Source of the DNA: Kovacikia minuta CCNUW1
GTDB lineage: Bacteria; Cyanobacteriota; Cyanobacteriia; Leptolyngbyales; Leptolyngbyaceae
Length of the DNA stretch: 64,000 nucleotides
Direction of reading: 5' to 3'
Assembly (NCBI RefSeq): GCF_020091585.1
Contig: NZ_CP083582.1
Span: 3,472,001 to 3,536,000, forward strand
In this document: in pieces, positions 34,844-44,219 of the stretch
How the letters are laid out: every line of letters starts with the position of its first letter
Position numbering within the stretch: the first letter of the stretch is position 1
The notes under the pieces: model-generated
What the model was told of the DNA's origin: nothing
Database searches by the model: none
What the model saw: only the letters and a program-made list of their open reading frames with translations
Position numbers and translations under genes: made by a program

Positions 34844-36226
34844 TTAATCTGGCTTTTGTCTGGACTTTAACCGCCAACCTGGTTTTACGACCTGGCGAGA
34901 ACGGGCAATCACCAAACAATCATCCGGAACATCTTCTGTGATGGTAGAACCAGCGGCGATGTTGACATCTTTGCCAATGGCAATGGGGGCAACTAGCACA
35001 CTGTTGGAACCCGTTTTGGAGCGATCGCCAATCGTCGTTGGGTGTTTGTTGACCCCATCGTAATTAGCGGTAATGGTGCCTGCACCAATGTTGACCTGGT
35101 TTCCGGTGGTGGTGTCACCCAGGTAGGAAAGGTGGGCCACATTCGTGCGATCGCCCAATTTTGTATTCTTTAACTCCACAAAATTCCCAATTCGGCAATT
35201 GACCCCGGTTTCTGCATGGCCACGCAGGTGGGCAAAGGGACCGATGCGTGTGCCATCTGCTACGGTGCTGTCGGTAACGACTGAATACAGCACCGTCGCG
35301 TTTTTGCCAATCTGGCTATTTTCAATCAAACTACCCGGACCAATGCGACTGCCTGATTGGATCACGGTTTTACCGCGCAGGTGAGTTTCTGGTTCAACCA
35401 CCACATCTGGTTCTAACTGCACCGTGTCATCGATCGTAATACTGTCTGGATCGATCAGCGTCACTCCGGCTGCCATCCAGTTATCCTTAATCCGGGTTTG
35501 CAAAATACCGTAGGCGGTTGAGAGCTGTTTGCGATCGTTAATTCCCAGGATTTCCTGATAATCCTCCACATCAACAACCGTCACCGGATCGAGAAAATTC
35601 ACCGCATCGGTCAGGTAATACTCTTTTTGGTCATTCTCCGCAGACAAGCGGGGCAAAACTTCGGCTAAATCCTGCCAGCGGAAGCAGTATACCCCGGCAT
35701 TAATCCGATGATTTTGCTTTTGAGCGGCTGTGCAATCCCGGTCTTCTACAATCTGCTGGAGGATGTTTTGGCCATTACAAAAAACCCGCCCATATCCCTT
35801 CGGGTTAGGCAGGTGTGCCGTTAAAATAGTCGCTGGATTCTGTCGATCGCGATGGGTCTGTAGCAACAGTCGGAGAGTTTGAGGACGCAGTAGTGGCACA
35901 TCTCCGTTGAGAATCAACAGGTCTCCCTCAAATCCCTGGAGGTGGGGGAGTAGTTGTTGAACCGCATGCCCTGTTCCCAATTGTTCGGTTTGCTCAACAA
36001 ACTCTAATTCAGGGTATGCTTCTGATGTATCCAGCTTTGAGAGAGCCTGTTGCACCAACTCACTCCGATAGCCAACAATCACTAAACGCCGAACAGGTTC
36101 AATCTCTGACAAACTGCCAAGAACCCACTCAACCAGAGATTTTCCCCCCATTTGGTGCAGCACTTTGGGCAAATCCGATTTCATTCGCGTTCCCCGCCCC
36201 GCCGCCAGTATCGCAACCGCTACCAT
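34844..36226 (-). CDS. glmU: Bifunctional GlmU
   Basis: GlmU acetylates glucosamine-1-phosphate and then uridylylates it to UDP-GlcNAc for peptidoglycan and lipopolysaccharide. The N-terminal uridyltransferase has [30 protein letters not shown] and [17 protein letters not shown]. The C-terminal left-handed beta helix of hexapeptide repeats ([20 protein letters not shown]) includes the acetyl-CoA site region [20 protein letters not shown] and HLSYLGD. Length is 460 residues, standard. Upstream lies low-complexity sequence. Confidence 0.96.
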   Translation of the reverse strand: MVAVAILAAGRGTRMKSDLPKVLHQMGGKSLVEWVLGSLSEIEPVRRLVIVGYRSELVQQALSKLDTSEAYPELEFVEQTEQLGTGHAVQQLLPHLQGFEGDLLILNGDVPLLRPQTLRLLLQTHRDRQNPATILTAHLPNPKGYGRVFCNGQNILQQIVEDRDCTAAQKQNHRINAGVYCFRWQDLAEVLPRLSAENDQKEYYLTDAVNFLDPVTVVDVEDYQEILGINDRKQLSTAYGILQTRIKDNWMAAGVTLIDPDSITIDDTVQLEPDVVVEPETHLRGKTVIQSGSRIGPGSLIENSQIGKNATVLYSVVTDSTVADGTRIGPFAHLRGHAETGVNCRIGNFVELKNTKLGDRTNVAHLSYLGDTTTGNQVNIGAGTITANYDGVNKHPTTIGDRSKTGSNSVLVAPIAIGKDVNIAAGSTITEDVPDDCLVIARSRQVVKPGWRLKSRQKPD

Positions 36227-36299
36227 TAGAATCCATCCACCATAAAGCTTCGTTCCTAGTTATACGCCACTTCGAGAGCAGAATGAAGAATGCCGAGTG

Positions 36300-36475
36300 A
36301 AGAATGCAGAAGAAGGGAGAAGGCAGAGGGCAGAAGGCAGAGGGCAGAAGGGGAGAGGGCAGAAGGGGAGAGGGCAGAAGGGGAGAGGATGCGGGGACAC
36401 GGGGACACGGAGAACTCAAAACTCAAAACTTAAAACTCAAAACTTAAAACTCAAAACTTAAAACTCCTAATTCTC
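36300..36475. repeat. Low-complexity repeats upstream of glmU
   Basis: G/A-rich units (GGCAGAAGG, GGGGAGAGGGCAGAA) run through about 36310-36390. They are followed by heptamers AAAACTC and AAAACTT (about seven copies) to 36465. Same STRR class as at 14.1, 44.1 and 46.6 kb. Confidence 0.8.
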
Positions 36476-36519
36476 ATCCCGCATCCTTTCCCTATCACCT
36501 GCCACCTACCACCTTCTCT

Positions 36520-37785
36520 ATGCCTACCACGATCGCCCTTATCGCCCATGATGCAAAAAAAGAAGAAATTGCCAGCTTTGCAGCGCAGCATGCCCCCTTA
36601 CTAAAGCGGTATCGCTTAATTGCAACGGATACCACTGGACAGCGGATTCAGGATGTGGCGGGTTTGGTTGTCGAGCGCAAGTTGTCTGGTCCTATGGGGG
36701 GGGATGCCCAGATTGCCGCGGAGGTGGTAGCAGGAACTGTGGTAGCGGTCATTTTTCTGGTCGATGCCCTCTATGCCCAACCCCACGAACCTGGACTTCA
36801 GGTGATTTCGCGGGTTTGTAATGTCCACAACGTGTTACTGGCAACCAATTTAATTACAGCCGAGGCGATCGCTGCCCGTTTAGCAAAAACACTGGTTGCC
36901 CATCTAATCTACAACCCCGTTTCCGGGCAGGGGAACGCTGAACAAGATTTATCCTTCATTCAACAAATGCTGGAGCCGCACCTGCACCTGGAAGTCCATG
37001 AAACCACAAGTGATGTGGGGGCAGAAGAACTGGTGAAGGAGGCGATCACTGCCGATGCTGACATTGTAATTGCCTCTGGCGGAGATGGCACCGTTTCTGC
37101 TGTTGCGGGAGCGCTGATTGGTTCCGGAATTCCATTAGGCATCATCCCCAGAGGCACTGCCAATGCCTTCGCCGTAGCACTTGGAATTCCCCGTTTGTTG
37201 CCCATTCGCAACGCCTGTCAAATTATTCTGGCAGGTCACACAAAGCAGGTAGATGTTGCCCGTTGCAATGGAATGCCGATGATTCTGCTGGCAGGTGTGG
37301 GATATGAAGCCGAAATGGTCGAACGTGCCAGTCGAGAGCTTAAGGATCAATGGGGCGCAATGGCATACCTGATGGCAGGTTGGCAATTGCTGGATGAGCA
37401 AGGGCAATTTGATGCCGAAATTGAGGCGGAGGGAGAAGTGCATCAGTTTCAAGCCAATGCAATTACGATCGCTAACGCCGCCCCCCCCACCTCTGTTCTG
37501 GCACAGGGAGCCGGAGAGGTGTTGTTTGACGATGGGCTATTGGATGTGACGATCGCGACCGCAGAAACAAAACTCCAGGCAGTTACCACGATGCTGACAA
37601 TGCTGGGATCTGCTCTGGTGAAAGGCGGACGGCAAAATCAAAATGTGGTTCACGGACGCGCCCGAAAGCTCAAGGTCAAAACCAACCCACCCCAAAAGGT
37701 GGTGGTAGATGGGGAAATTGTTGGTACAACACCGATCGAAGTGGAATGTATTCCCGACGGGTTAACCGTGTTGGTTCCGGGTTGA
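36520..37785 (+). CDS. Methylglyoxal synthase-diacylglycerol kinase family fusion
   Basis: The 421-residue protein fuses two domains. Residues 1-125 are methylglyoxal-synthase-like (IALIAHDAKKEEIASFAAQH, KLSGPMGGDAQIAAEV, VIFLVDALYAQPHEPGLQV). The active His in AHD, Asp in GGDAQ, Asp in LVDAL and His in AQPH are present; the Asp normally found three residues after that His is Gly here. Residues 128-421 are a DAGK/YegS-type lipid kinase: IYNPVSGQGNAEQDL, IVIASGGDGTVSAVAGAL with the nucleotide-binding GGDGT, and GIIPRGTANAFAVALGIP. It stands alone, after repeats. The joint physiological role is unknown. Confidence 0.88.
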   Translation: MPTTIALIAHDAKKEEIASFAAQHAPLLKRYRLIATDTTGQRIQDVAGLVVERKLSGPMGGDAQIAAEVVAGTVVAVIFLVDALYAQPHEPGLQVISRVCNVHNVLLATNLITAEAIAARLAKTLVAHLIYNPVSGQGNAEQDLSFIQQMLEPHLHLEVHETTSDVGAEELVKEAITADADIVIASGGDGTVSAVAGALIGSGIPLGIIPRGTANAFAVALGIPRLLPIRNACQIILAGHTKQVDVARCNGMPMILLAGVGYEAEMVERASRELKDQWGAMAYLMAGWQLLDEQGQFDAEIEAEGEVHQFQANAITIANAAPPTSVLAQGAGEVLFDDGLLDVTIATAETKLQAVTTMLTMLGSALVKGGRQNQNVVHGRARKLKVKTNPPQKVVVDGEIVGTTPIEVECIPDGLTVLVPG

Positions 37786-37932
37786 GGAAAGGCAAAGGGC
37801 AGCTGGGAATAGGTGTCAGGGTACAACTTTGCTTAGGGAGTCAGCAGCCAGAAGGTTCCTATGATTCTGACCCCTGCCTGCTGGCTCCTGAATTCTCTTG
37901 CCGTTAGCCCATAGCAAATCGTTGGAGCAACA

Positions 37933-38340
37933 ATGACAGACACTGAAGCAAGTAACCTAGCTCTAGTACGCTCTTATCTAGCCGCCATTGAAGCAGGCGC
38001 AGTAGATGATGACCTGGGGAAATTCTTTACCCCTGATGCAGTTCAAGTAGAGTTGCCAAACCTTCTCAATCCGAAAGGAGGTGAAAGTGACCTTCCAACC
38101 ATTCTTGCCCGGTCTAAGCAAGGACAGAAGCTATTAAGCGCCCAGCGTTATGAGATTCGCTCTGAAATTGCCCAGGGATCGAGGGCCGCAGTCGAGGTGT
38201 TATGGACAGGAACACTTGCGCTCGCACTGGGTGAATTGGCTGCTGGCTCAACGATAAGAGCCTGCTTCGCGATGTTTTTTGAATTCAGTCATGGTCAAAT
38301 TCGATCACAACGTAACTATGACTGCTTTGAACCATGGTGA
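37933..38340 (+). CDS. SnoaL-like / NTF2-fold protein
   Basis: The 135-residue protein has the SnoaL-like pattern: ALVRSYLAAIEAGAVDDDLG and KFFTPDAVQVELPNLL near the N-terminus, then VEVLWTGTLA, GSTIRACFAMFFEFSHGQIR and the C-terminal QRNYDCFEPW. These proteins form small cone-shaped folds that hold a ligand or act as isomerases or cyclases. Substrate unknown. It stands alone between the methylglyoxal synthase fusion and an empty spacer. Confidence 0.78.
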   Translation: MTDTEASNLALVRSYLAAIEAGAVDDDLGKFFTPDAVQVELPNLLNPKGGESDLPTILARSKQGQKLLSAQRYEIRSEIAQGSRAAVEVLWTGTLALALGELAAGSTIRACFAMFFEFSHGQIRSQRNYDCFEPW

Positions 38341-38708
38341 CCTCAACTGAAAGGCATAACGTGAGCCAATCAATCTCTCCAGCGTTTAATGCCAACCTAA
38401 TAGCCCAACTCAAGTAGACTGCCAGTCTGTCCTCGGCCTTCGCTAAAGGAAACCGAAATAAAATCCAAAGTTTAGTTAGAGAATTCATTTCACATGGCAA
38501 AGTCTTAGCGTGAATAGATTTTACATGCTTGAAGTGAGGGGGTAGAGGTTAGGAAAGTTTTAAGCTCGGTCATTAGTCATTGGTCATTGATTGACTCTCC
38601 CATCTCCCCCCCTCCCCTAACCCCTGACCTCTGACACCTGACCTCTGACACCTGACACCTATTTCCTTCTGTCCTCTGTCTTTTGTCCCTACCACCTACC
38701 ACCTACCC
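38341..38708. other. Intergenic region before NDH-2
   Basis: About 370 bases. Near 38620-38665 there are tandem units of CCTGACACCT and ACCTCTGACA. Nothing else is recognisable; the NDH-2 promoter should lie here. Confidence 0.5.
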
Positions 38709-39974
38709 ATGAGCCATCCCGAATCTTCAACAATCATCTTAGGGGCAGGTTTTGTAGGGTTATTTACTGCCCTGCATCTGGTGCATCGCCACTATCCAGC
38801 TCCCATTATTTTGGTGGATAAAAGCGATCGCTTTAGCTTCAAACCCTTGCTGTATGAGTATCTCAGTGGTGAGTTAACCCCAAATGAGGTGGTGCCCTCC
38901 TATACAACGCTGCTAAAGGGAAGTGGGGTTCAATTTATCCAGGACACAGTGGAGCACATTGATCTGCAACAGCAGCAGGTTCAACTGGGAAAGGGGAGTG
39001 CCTATCCCTATAGCAATCTAGTTCTGGCTTTGGGGAGCGTTCCAGCCTTTTTTGCAGAGGGGGCAAGCGACCATGCGTTAACTTTTCAGTCAAAAGTTGA
39101 TGTGGATCGGTTGCGGGAGCACCTGCAATCTACTTTGCACCGCGCAGCCCAGTCTACTGATGCTGAGGAGCGCCAGCACTTGCTGACCACCACGATCGTA
39201 GGGGGAGGTCCGGCGGGTGTTGAATTATCCATGACCCTGGGAGATGTGTTACCAGAATGGTACCGCGACAGGGGTGGGAATCCAGCAGAGTTAAAGGTCG
39301 TCCTGCTTAACCGGGGAGATATTCTGGCAGGTGATATCAACAGCCATCTACGGGCGATCGCAAAACAGTCTTTTCAGAAACGGAAGATTCCCATTGAATT
39401 CCGGATGGGAGCCTCTGTGACTGCGATTCGCCCCGGCGTTGTGGAATATACGCGCGAGAACCAGGCAGAGCAGTTAGCCGCAGGCACGATTGTTTGGACA
39501 GCGGGAACAACGGTTAATCCTTTGATCAAAATGCTGCCCATTGCTGCCGAAAATCGGACTAAACGGGGACAGGTGCATGTGCTCCCAACCCTGCAACTAC
39601 CGGAATATCCAGCGGTGTTTGCGGCAGGAGACTGTGCGGTTGTGGTAGAAGCAGGCAACGAACAACGATTGCCCGCCACTGCCCAGGTTGCCTACCAGCA
39701 GGGAGCCACGATCGCCCACAACCTGCTCAACCAGGTCAAACATCTCTCGCTGCAACCAGCCCAGGTTAGCCTGCGGGGCACTTTAATGAAACTCGGATTT
39801 GACACAGCCGTTGCTAATTTATTTGATCGTTATGAAATTACGGGCAAAGCAGGTCAACTGATTCGTGAAGGCACCTATTTAGGAATGTTGCCCACGCCTC
39901 TACATGATTTCAAAGCCAGTGAGGAATGGTTCGTTGACGAGTTGTTCGATCGCCACGCTCCCAATTCCCTCTAG
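38709..39974 (+). CDS. Type II NADH dehydrogenase (NDH-2 family)
   Basis: NDH-2 passes electrons from NAD(P)H to quinone without pumping protons. The 421-residue flavoprotein has the FAD-binding IILGAGFVGLFTALHLVHRH at the N-terminus, FSFKPLLYEYLSGEL, the NADH-binding TIVGGGPAGVELSMTLGDV near residue 165, and AVFAAGDCAVVVEAG with the GD that contacts FAD. The C-terminal GTLMKLGFDTAVANLFD belongs to the membrane-association region. Placed directly before the oxidase cluster, it is a likely electron donor to the same quinone pool. The ATG at 38709 begins MSHPESST. Confidence 0.9.
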   Translation: MSHPESSTIILGAGFVGLFTALHLVHRHYPAPIILVDKSDRFSFKPLLYEYLSGELTPNEVVPSYTTLLKGSGVQFIQDTVEHIDLQQQQVQLGKGSAYPYSNLVLALGSVPAFFAEGASDHALTFQSKVDVDRLREHLQSTLHRAAQSTDAEERQHLLTTTIVGGGPAGVELSMTLGDVLPEWYRDRGGNPAELKVVLLNRGDILAGDINSHLRAIAKQSFQKRKIPIEFRMGASVTAIRPGVVEYTRENQAEQLAAGTIVWTAGTTVNPLIKMLPIAAENRTKRGQVHVLPTLQLPEYPAVFAAGDCAVVVEAGNEQRLPATAQVAYQQGATIAHNLLNQVKHLSLQPAQVSLRGTLMKLGFDTAVANLFDRYEITGKAGQLIREGTYLGMLPTPLHDFKASEEWFVDELFDRHAPNSL

Positions 39975-40037
39975 GAGTGGGGAGAGTCCTGATGTCCATC
40001 CCTCCTCTTTCCCGTCTGCCCTTAATTGGAGAACCCA

Positions 40038-40535
40038 ATGCTTGACTTCCTGCCCCCCCTTAACGATCACAATTTGCCCTACCCCGATACCATTCACCCG
40101 ATCGTGGTTCATTTCGTGATTGCGATGGTGCTATTTGCCTTCCTTTGTGATGTGATTGGCTATTTCACCCGCAATGTCCGGTTGTTTGAGGTGAGCTGGT
40201 GGAATCTATTTTTTGCCACCCTGTCGATCTTTATTGCAGTTCTGTTTGGACAGGTAGAAGCAGGTCTGGCGGAACCCTACGATGTCGTTGAGCCGGTTCT
40301 GAATCTGCACACCCTGATTGGCTGGTCGCTTTCGGCAATTTTGGCGGGGCTTACTGCCTGGCGCTTTATTTTACGCTCCCGCGATCCCCAAACCCTGCCC
40401 CTTCCCTACCTGGGAGTTGGGGTGCTCATCACTTGCCTGGTCTGCTTTCAAATTTATCTGGGAGACAAGCTGGTTTGGATCTATGGCCTGCATACGGTGC
40501 CTGTTATTGAAGCGACTAGAAATGGAGTGTTGTGA
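40038..40535 (+). CDS. DUF2231 membrane protein 1
   Basis: The 165-residue protein has four transmembrane helices (HPIVVHFVIAMVLFAFLCDV; LFFATLSIFIAVLFGQVEA; LIGWSLSAILAGLTAW; YLGVGVLITCLVCFQIYLG). It starts with the DUF2231 signature in which His residues in IHPIVVHF could bind haem. Related proteins often sit next to terminal oxidase genes in cyanobacteria. The ATG at 40038 follows TGGAG. Its stop overlaps the next start (TGATG). Confidence 0.82.
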   Translation: MLDFLPPLNDHNLPYPDTIHPIVVHFVIAMVLFAFLCDVIGYFTRNVRLFEVSWWNLFFATLSIFIAVLFGQVEAGLAEPYDVVEPVLNLHTLIGWSLSAILAGLTAWRFILRSRDPQTLPLPYLGVGVLITCLVCFQIYLGDKLVWIYGLHTVPVIEATRNGVL

Positions 40536-41143
40536 TGAACCCTGAGTTGATTGAACAGTTGGGTTCCCAGCTTGGTGCAAATGGGTTGCCCTACACTATT
40601 CCAATTCATCCCAATCTGGTGCATTTGACACTAGGGTTGTTCATTATTGCGATCGCCTTTGATATCGCTGGCGCACTGTTTCCGCTGGAAAAGTCTATTC
40701 TCAAATTTTTGTCCCTGACGGTCATTCGTTCTAACTTCTTTGATGTTGGTTGGTACAACATGCTGGCAGCGGCAATTATTACCTTCTTCACCGTCGCCGC
40801 AGGTTTCTACGAAATGCTACTGGCAACCCCTCCTGCCGATGTCAAAAGTGCCTGGGGACTGGGTGCGATGGAGACCATGCTGTGGCACGGGGTCGGAGGC
40901 GTACTGCTCCTGGCAATGATTGTTGGGATGACTGTGTGGCGAGGGTTTCAACGCTTTCTGTGGCGAAACGATATGGGCAGACAGGTGCAGTGGAGTTACC
41001 TGCTGGTTGGGCTGGTGATCTTTTTTCTGATGTTCCTCCACGGCACATTGGGTGCCCATCTTGCAGGTGAGTTTGGGGTTCACAATACGGCTGATCGCCT
41101 GCTCCGCGCTGGTGAAAACCCAAATGTAATATTGAGCAAATAA
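40535..41143 (+). CDS. DUF2231 membrane protein 2
   Basis: The 202-residue membrane protein is a paralogue of the preceding gene, with IPIHPNLVHLTLGLFIIAIA at the N-terminus. Further helices are NMLAAAIITFFTVAAGFYE, MLWHGVGGVLLLAMIVGM and SYLLVGLVIFFLMFLHGTLG. Conserved His residues in IHPNLVH, LWHG and LHGTLGAH could ligate haem. Its ATG overlaps the stop of the first DUF2231 gene, so the two are probably partners. It ends 38 bases before the small ORF that leads into ctaC. Confidence 0.82.
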   Translation: MNPELIEQLGSQLGANGLPYTIPIHPNLVHLTLGLFIIAIAFDIAGALFPLEKSILKFLSLTVIRSNFFDVGWYNMLAAAIITFFTVAAGFYEMLLATPPADVKSAWGLGAMETMLWHGVGGVLLLAMIVGMTVWRGFQRFLWRNDMGRQVQWSYLLVGLVIFFLMFLHGTLGAHLAGEFGVHNTADRLLRAGENPNVILSK

Positions 41144-41181
41144 CGTGCCGTCAAACGCTAAGTTTTACTTTGGAGCCTAAA

Positions 41182-41256
41182 ATGACAACCCCTAAAACCT
41201 CCATCACAATTGAAGATCCCAATCAAGCTATTAATCCCTTTCAGAGAATGGTATGA
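41182..41256 (+). CDS. 24-residue small ORF coupled to ctaC
   Basis: The frame encodes MTTPKTSITIEDPNQAINPF followed by QRMV. It has a good ribosome site (TGGAG, 6-7 bases upstream) and its stop overlaps the ctaC start by four bases (ATGA). That arrangement is typical of a translated, coupled gene. The peptide has no membrane segment. It may be a leader peptide that controls ctaC translation or a very small oxidase accessory. Confidence 0.6.
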   Translation: MTTPKTSITIEDPNQAINPFQRMV

Positions 41257-42158
41257 AACTCTCGAATATCTTGACCCTGGTTGCGATCGCTGCGGTTCTT
41301 GTCCTTGCCAGTCTCTGGATGGCGCACCAGTCCCACTCCTGGCTTCCTCCCGTTGCCACCGAAGAAGCCAGGCTGGTGGATGAGTTATTCAGTCTGCTGG
41401 TCGGTCTGGGAACATTCATTTTTCTGGGGGTGAGTGGCTTTATCTTCTACTCAGTTTTGACCCAACGCACCAGCCGCTTTGACTTGAGTGATGGCCCCCC
41501 GATCGAAGGCAACACCACCCTGGAAATTGTTTGGACAGGAATTCCCATTCTTCTCGTGTTTTTCATTGCGGGCTACAGCTATCACATCTACGAAAAAATG
41601 GCGATTCGGGGTCCGATGGAAATTGTGCATCTGCATACCCCCCTGGAAATGCAGACTGCCTATGCTGCCCCTTTGAACAGCGAACCTGTAGAAGAGATTG
41701 AAGTGCATGCCAAACAGTGGGCATGGTCATTTCACTACCCCGAAAAGAATGTCACCAGTTCCGAACTCCATCTCCCCGCAAATCACCGAGTTAAGCTGGC
41801 AATGCAGACTGAGGACGTAATCCACGGCTTCTATGTCCCCGACTTTCGCCTCAAGCAGGACATCATCCCCAACCGGACGATCGACTTTGAGTTCACCCCC
41901 ATTCGCGAAGGCAAGTATCGTCTCAACGATTCCCAATTTAGTGGTACCTACTTCGCCATCATGCAGGCAAATGTGGTCGTCGAGTCACCCGAACAGTACG
42001 ATCAGTGGCTCAATCAAACTGCTACCCAAAAATTGGTTCCCGCCAACAACCAACCCTTTGATGAATATACGAAGCGATCGAAAAAAGGACTGCGATCGGG
42101 CTGGAAAACCGTTCCCCCTGCACCACCACCGCTCGTCAACCATGCCGGAGAGTTGTAA
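41253..42158 (+). CDS. ctaC: Haem-copper oxidase subunit II lacking CuA ligands (ARTO type)
   Basis: The 301-residue subunit II has two N-terminal membrane helices (ILTLVAIAAVLVLASLWMAH; LLVGLGTFIFLGVSGFIFY) and a cupredoxin domain (WAWSFHYPEKN; VIHGFYVPDFRLKQDIIPNR). In cytochrome c oxidases the CuA site is CxExxCGxxHxxM near the end. Here the same position reads NDSQFSGTYFAIM, so both Cys, the Glu and the second His are replaced. Loss of CuA is characteristic of quinol oxidases and of the cyanobacterial alternative respiratory terminal oxidase (ARTO). The first His (in VIHGF) is kept. Confidence 0.9.
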   Translation: MKLSNILTLVAIAAVLVLASLWMAHQSHSWLPPVATEEARLVDELFSLLVGLGTFIFLGVSGFIFYSVLTQRTSRFDLSDGPPIEGNTTLEIVWTGIPILLVFFIAGYSYHIYEKMAIRGPMEIVHLHTPLEMQTAYAAPLNSEPVEEIEVHAKQWAWSFHYPEKNVTSSELHLPANHRVKLAMQTEDVIHGFYVPDFRLKQDIIPNRTIDFEFTPIREGKYRLNDSQFSGTYFAIMQANVVVESPEQYDQWLNQTATQKLVPANNQPFDEYTKRSKKGLRSGWKTVPPAPPPLVNHAGEL

Positions 42159-42303
42159 TTGAGAATGATGAATGACGAGTTTTGATTGATGGATTAAGAA
42201 CTCAGTTCGACTCTCAATTCGTTATGCTTCTCCTCTGATTCAACGCTCCAATCAAAAGGTTTCACTCCGGTTCAATTCATAATTCAAAATTCATAATCTT
42301 TCC

Positions 42304-43977
42304 ATGACAAACATCCCCGTCGAAGGAATTGGTATCCCTGGTGAAAAACCCAAATTTCAGCCACCCCCCGGATGGAAACGCTATTTCAGCTTCAGTACCG
42401 ATCACAAAGTGATTGGAATTCAATATCTGGTGACTTCATTCACCTTTTTCCTGATCGGTGGGTTTCTTGCCATGATTATTCGGGCAGAGCTGATTACCCC
42501 AGAATCAGATTTAATCGATCGCACCCTCTACAACAGCATGTTCACCATGCACGGCACGATCATGATCTTTTTGTGGATCTTTCCGTCGCTAGTGGGACTA
42601 TCCAACTACCTGGTGCCGCTGATGATTGGGGCGCGGGACATGGCATTTCCCCGGTTAAATGCAGCAGCATTCTGGCTGATTCCGGTGGTCGGCATTTTGT
42701 TAATGGCAAGCTTCTTTTTGCCGGATGGCACAGCTCAAGCAGGATGGTGGGTTTATCCTCCAGTCAGCCTCCAGAATCCCGGTGGTCATTTGATCAGCGG
42801 GCAGGCAGTCTGGATTCTGGCAGTGGCGATTTCGGGGATTTCCTCGATTATGGGAGCGGTCAACTTTGTTGCCACGATCGTCAAAATGCGGGCACCGGGG
42901 ATGACCTTCTTTCGGATGCCCGTTTTCGTTTGGACGGTGTTGAGTGCCCAATTAATTCAGCTCACAGCACTGCCTGCTTTGACGGCTGGAGCTGTCATGC
43001 TGCTGTTTGATTTAACCGTAGGCACCAGCTTCTTTAACTCTGCCAAAGGCGGCAATCCGGTTCTGTTTCAGCACTTCTTCTGGTTTTACTCCCATCCTGC
43101 CGTCTACGTGATGGCGCTACCGGCCTTCGGCATTTTCTCAGAAGTCATTCCGGTCTATGCCCGCAAACCACTATTCGGCTACAAGGTGGTTGCCGTTTCT
43201 TCCCTGCTGATTGCTGGCGTGAGTTTGCTGGTCTGGGTGCATCACATGTTTACCAGTGGCACTCCGGGTTGGATGCGGATGATCTTCATGCTTTCCAGTA
43301 TGTGCGTGGGAGTGCCGACTGGGATCAAGATTTTTGCCTGGACTGCCACGCTCTGGAAAGGCAAAATTCGACTGCAAACACCCATGCTGTTTGCCCTGGG
43401 AGCTGTCCTGATGTTTTTGTTTGCTGGCATCACCGGAATTATGCTGGCATCGGTGCCGATCGACATTCACGTCAACAACACCTATTTCGTCGTTGGTCAC
43501 TTTCATTATGTCGTCTATGGCACCGTCACAATGGGGCTGTTTGCAGGCATTTACCACTGGTTCCCCAAAATGACCGGGCGGATGTATTACGAGGGATTGG
43601 GAGTACTCCACTTCTGGCTGGCATTCATCGGCACTAATTTGAATTTTCTGCCCATGCATCCCCTCGGATTACAGGGAATGCTACGGCGCGTTTCCTCCTA
43701 CGATCCGGAGTATGCATTCTGGAATGTCCTTGCCAGTTTGGGAGCATTCTTGCTGGGCATTTCCACCCTGCCCTTTATTCTGAACCTGTTAGGTGCCTGG
43801 GTTCAGGGCGAAAAAGCACCCGACAATCCCTGGCGGGCGATCGGACTGGAATGGCTGGTTTCTTCCCCCCCTCCAATTGAAAACTTCGCAGAAATCCCGA
43901 TCGTCGTTTCAGAACCCTACGGCTATGGCAAGGATGAACCGTTAGTTGAGAATGCAGCGGCAGTGAGGGGGGAGTAG
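42304..43977 (+). CDS. ctaD: Haem-copper oxidase subunit I, A2-type motif
   Basis: The 557-residue subunit I has about twelve membrane helices. Haem and CuB ligands are intact: MFTMHGTIMIFLW, WFYSHPAVYVMALP, LVWVHHMFT and VVGHFHYVVYG. Helix VI reads YSHPAV instead of GHPEV, so the D-channel Glu is absent and the Tyr-Ser pair of type A2 haem-copper oxidases is present. Together with the CuA-less subunit II this indicates a quinol oxidase that pumps or translocates protons by the A2 route. It follows ctaC after 145 bases. Confidence 0.94.
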   Translation: MTNIPVEGIGIPGEKPKFQPPPGWKRYFSFSTDHKVIGIQYLVTSFTFFLIGGFLAMIIRAELITPESDLIDRTLYNSMFTMHGTIMIFLWIFPSLVGLSNYLVPLMIGARDMAFPRLNAAAFWLIPVVGILLMASFFLPDGTAQAGWWVYPPVSLQNPGGHLISGQAVWILAVAISGISSIMGAVNFVATIVKMRAPGMTFFRMPVFVWTVLSAQLIQLTALPALTAGAVMLLFDLTVGTSFFNSAKGGNPVLFQHFFWFYSHPAVYVMALPAFGIFSEVIPVYARKPLFGYKVVAVSSLLIAGVSLLVWVHHMFTSGTPGWMRMIFMLSSMCVGVPTGIKIFAWTATLWKGKIRLQTPMLFALGAVLMFLFAGITGIMLASVPIDIHVNNTYFVVGHFHYVVYGTVTMGLFAGIYHWFPKMTGRMYYEGLGVLHFWLAFIGTNLNFLPMHPLGLQGMLRRVSSYDPEYAFWNVLASLGAFLLGISTLPFILNLLGAWVQGEKAPDNPWRAIGLEWLVSSPPPIENFAEIPIVVSEPYGYGKDEPLVENAAAVRGE

Positions 43978-44205
43978 GGTGTGGGGTGTAAGGGTGTGGG
44001 GCGTGGGGTGTGGGGTGTAAGGGTGTGGGGTGTGGGGTGTAAGGGTGTAAGGGTGTGGGGTGTGGGGTGTGGGGTGTGGAGTTAATTCAAATGAAATCGA
44101 CTGTAAAACTCAAAACTCAAAACTTAAAACTTAAAACTCAAAACTTAAAACTCAAAACTCAAAACTCAAAACTTAAAACTCAAAACTCAAAACTCAAAAC
44201 GCTGT
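43978..44205. repeat. G-rich minisatellite and heptamers between ctaD and ctaE
   Basis: From 43,978 to about 44,082 there are imperfect repeats of GTGTGGGGTGTAAGG with many G3-G4 runs spaced by 2-5 bases, which could form a G-quadruplex on the plus strand. Then about a dozen AAAACTC/AAAACTT heptamers run to about 44,200. They separate ctaE from ctaD within the oxidase operon. Confidence 0.85.
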
Positions 44206-44219
44206 CGTAGGAATCAGTT

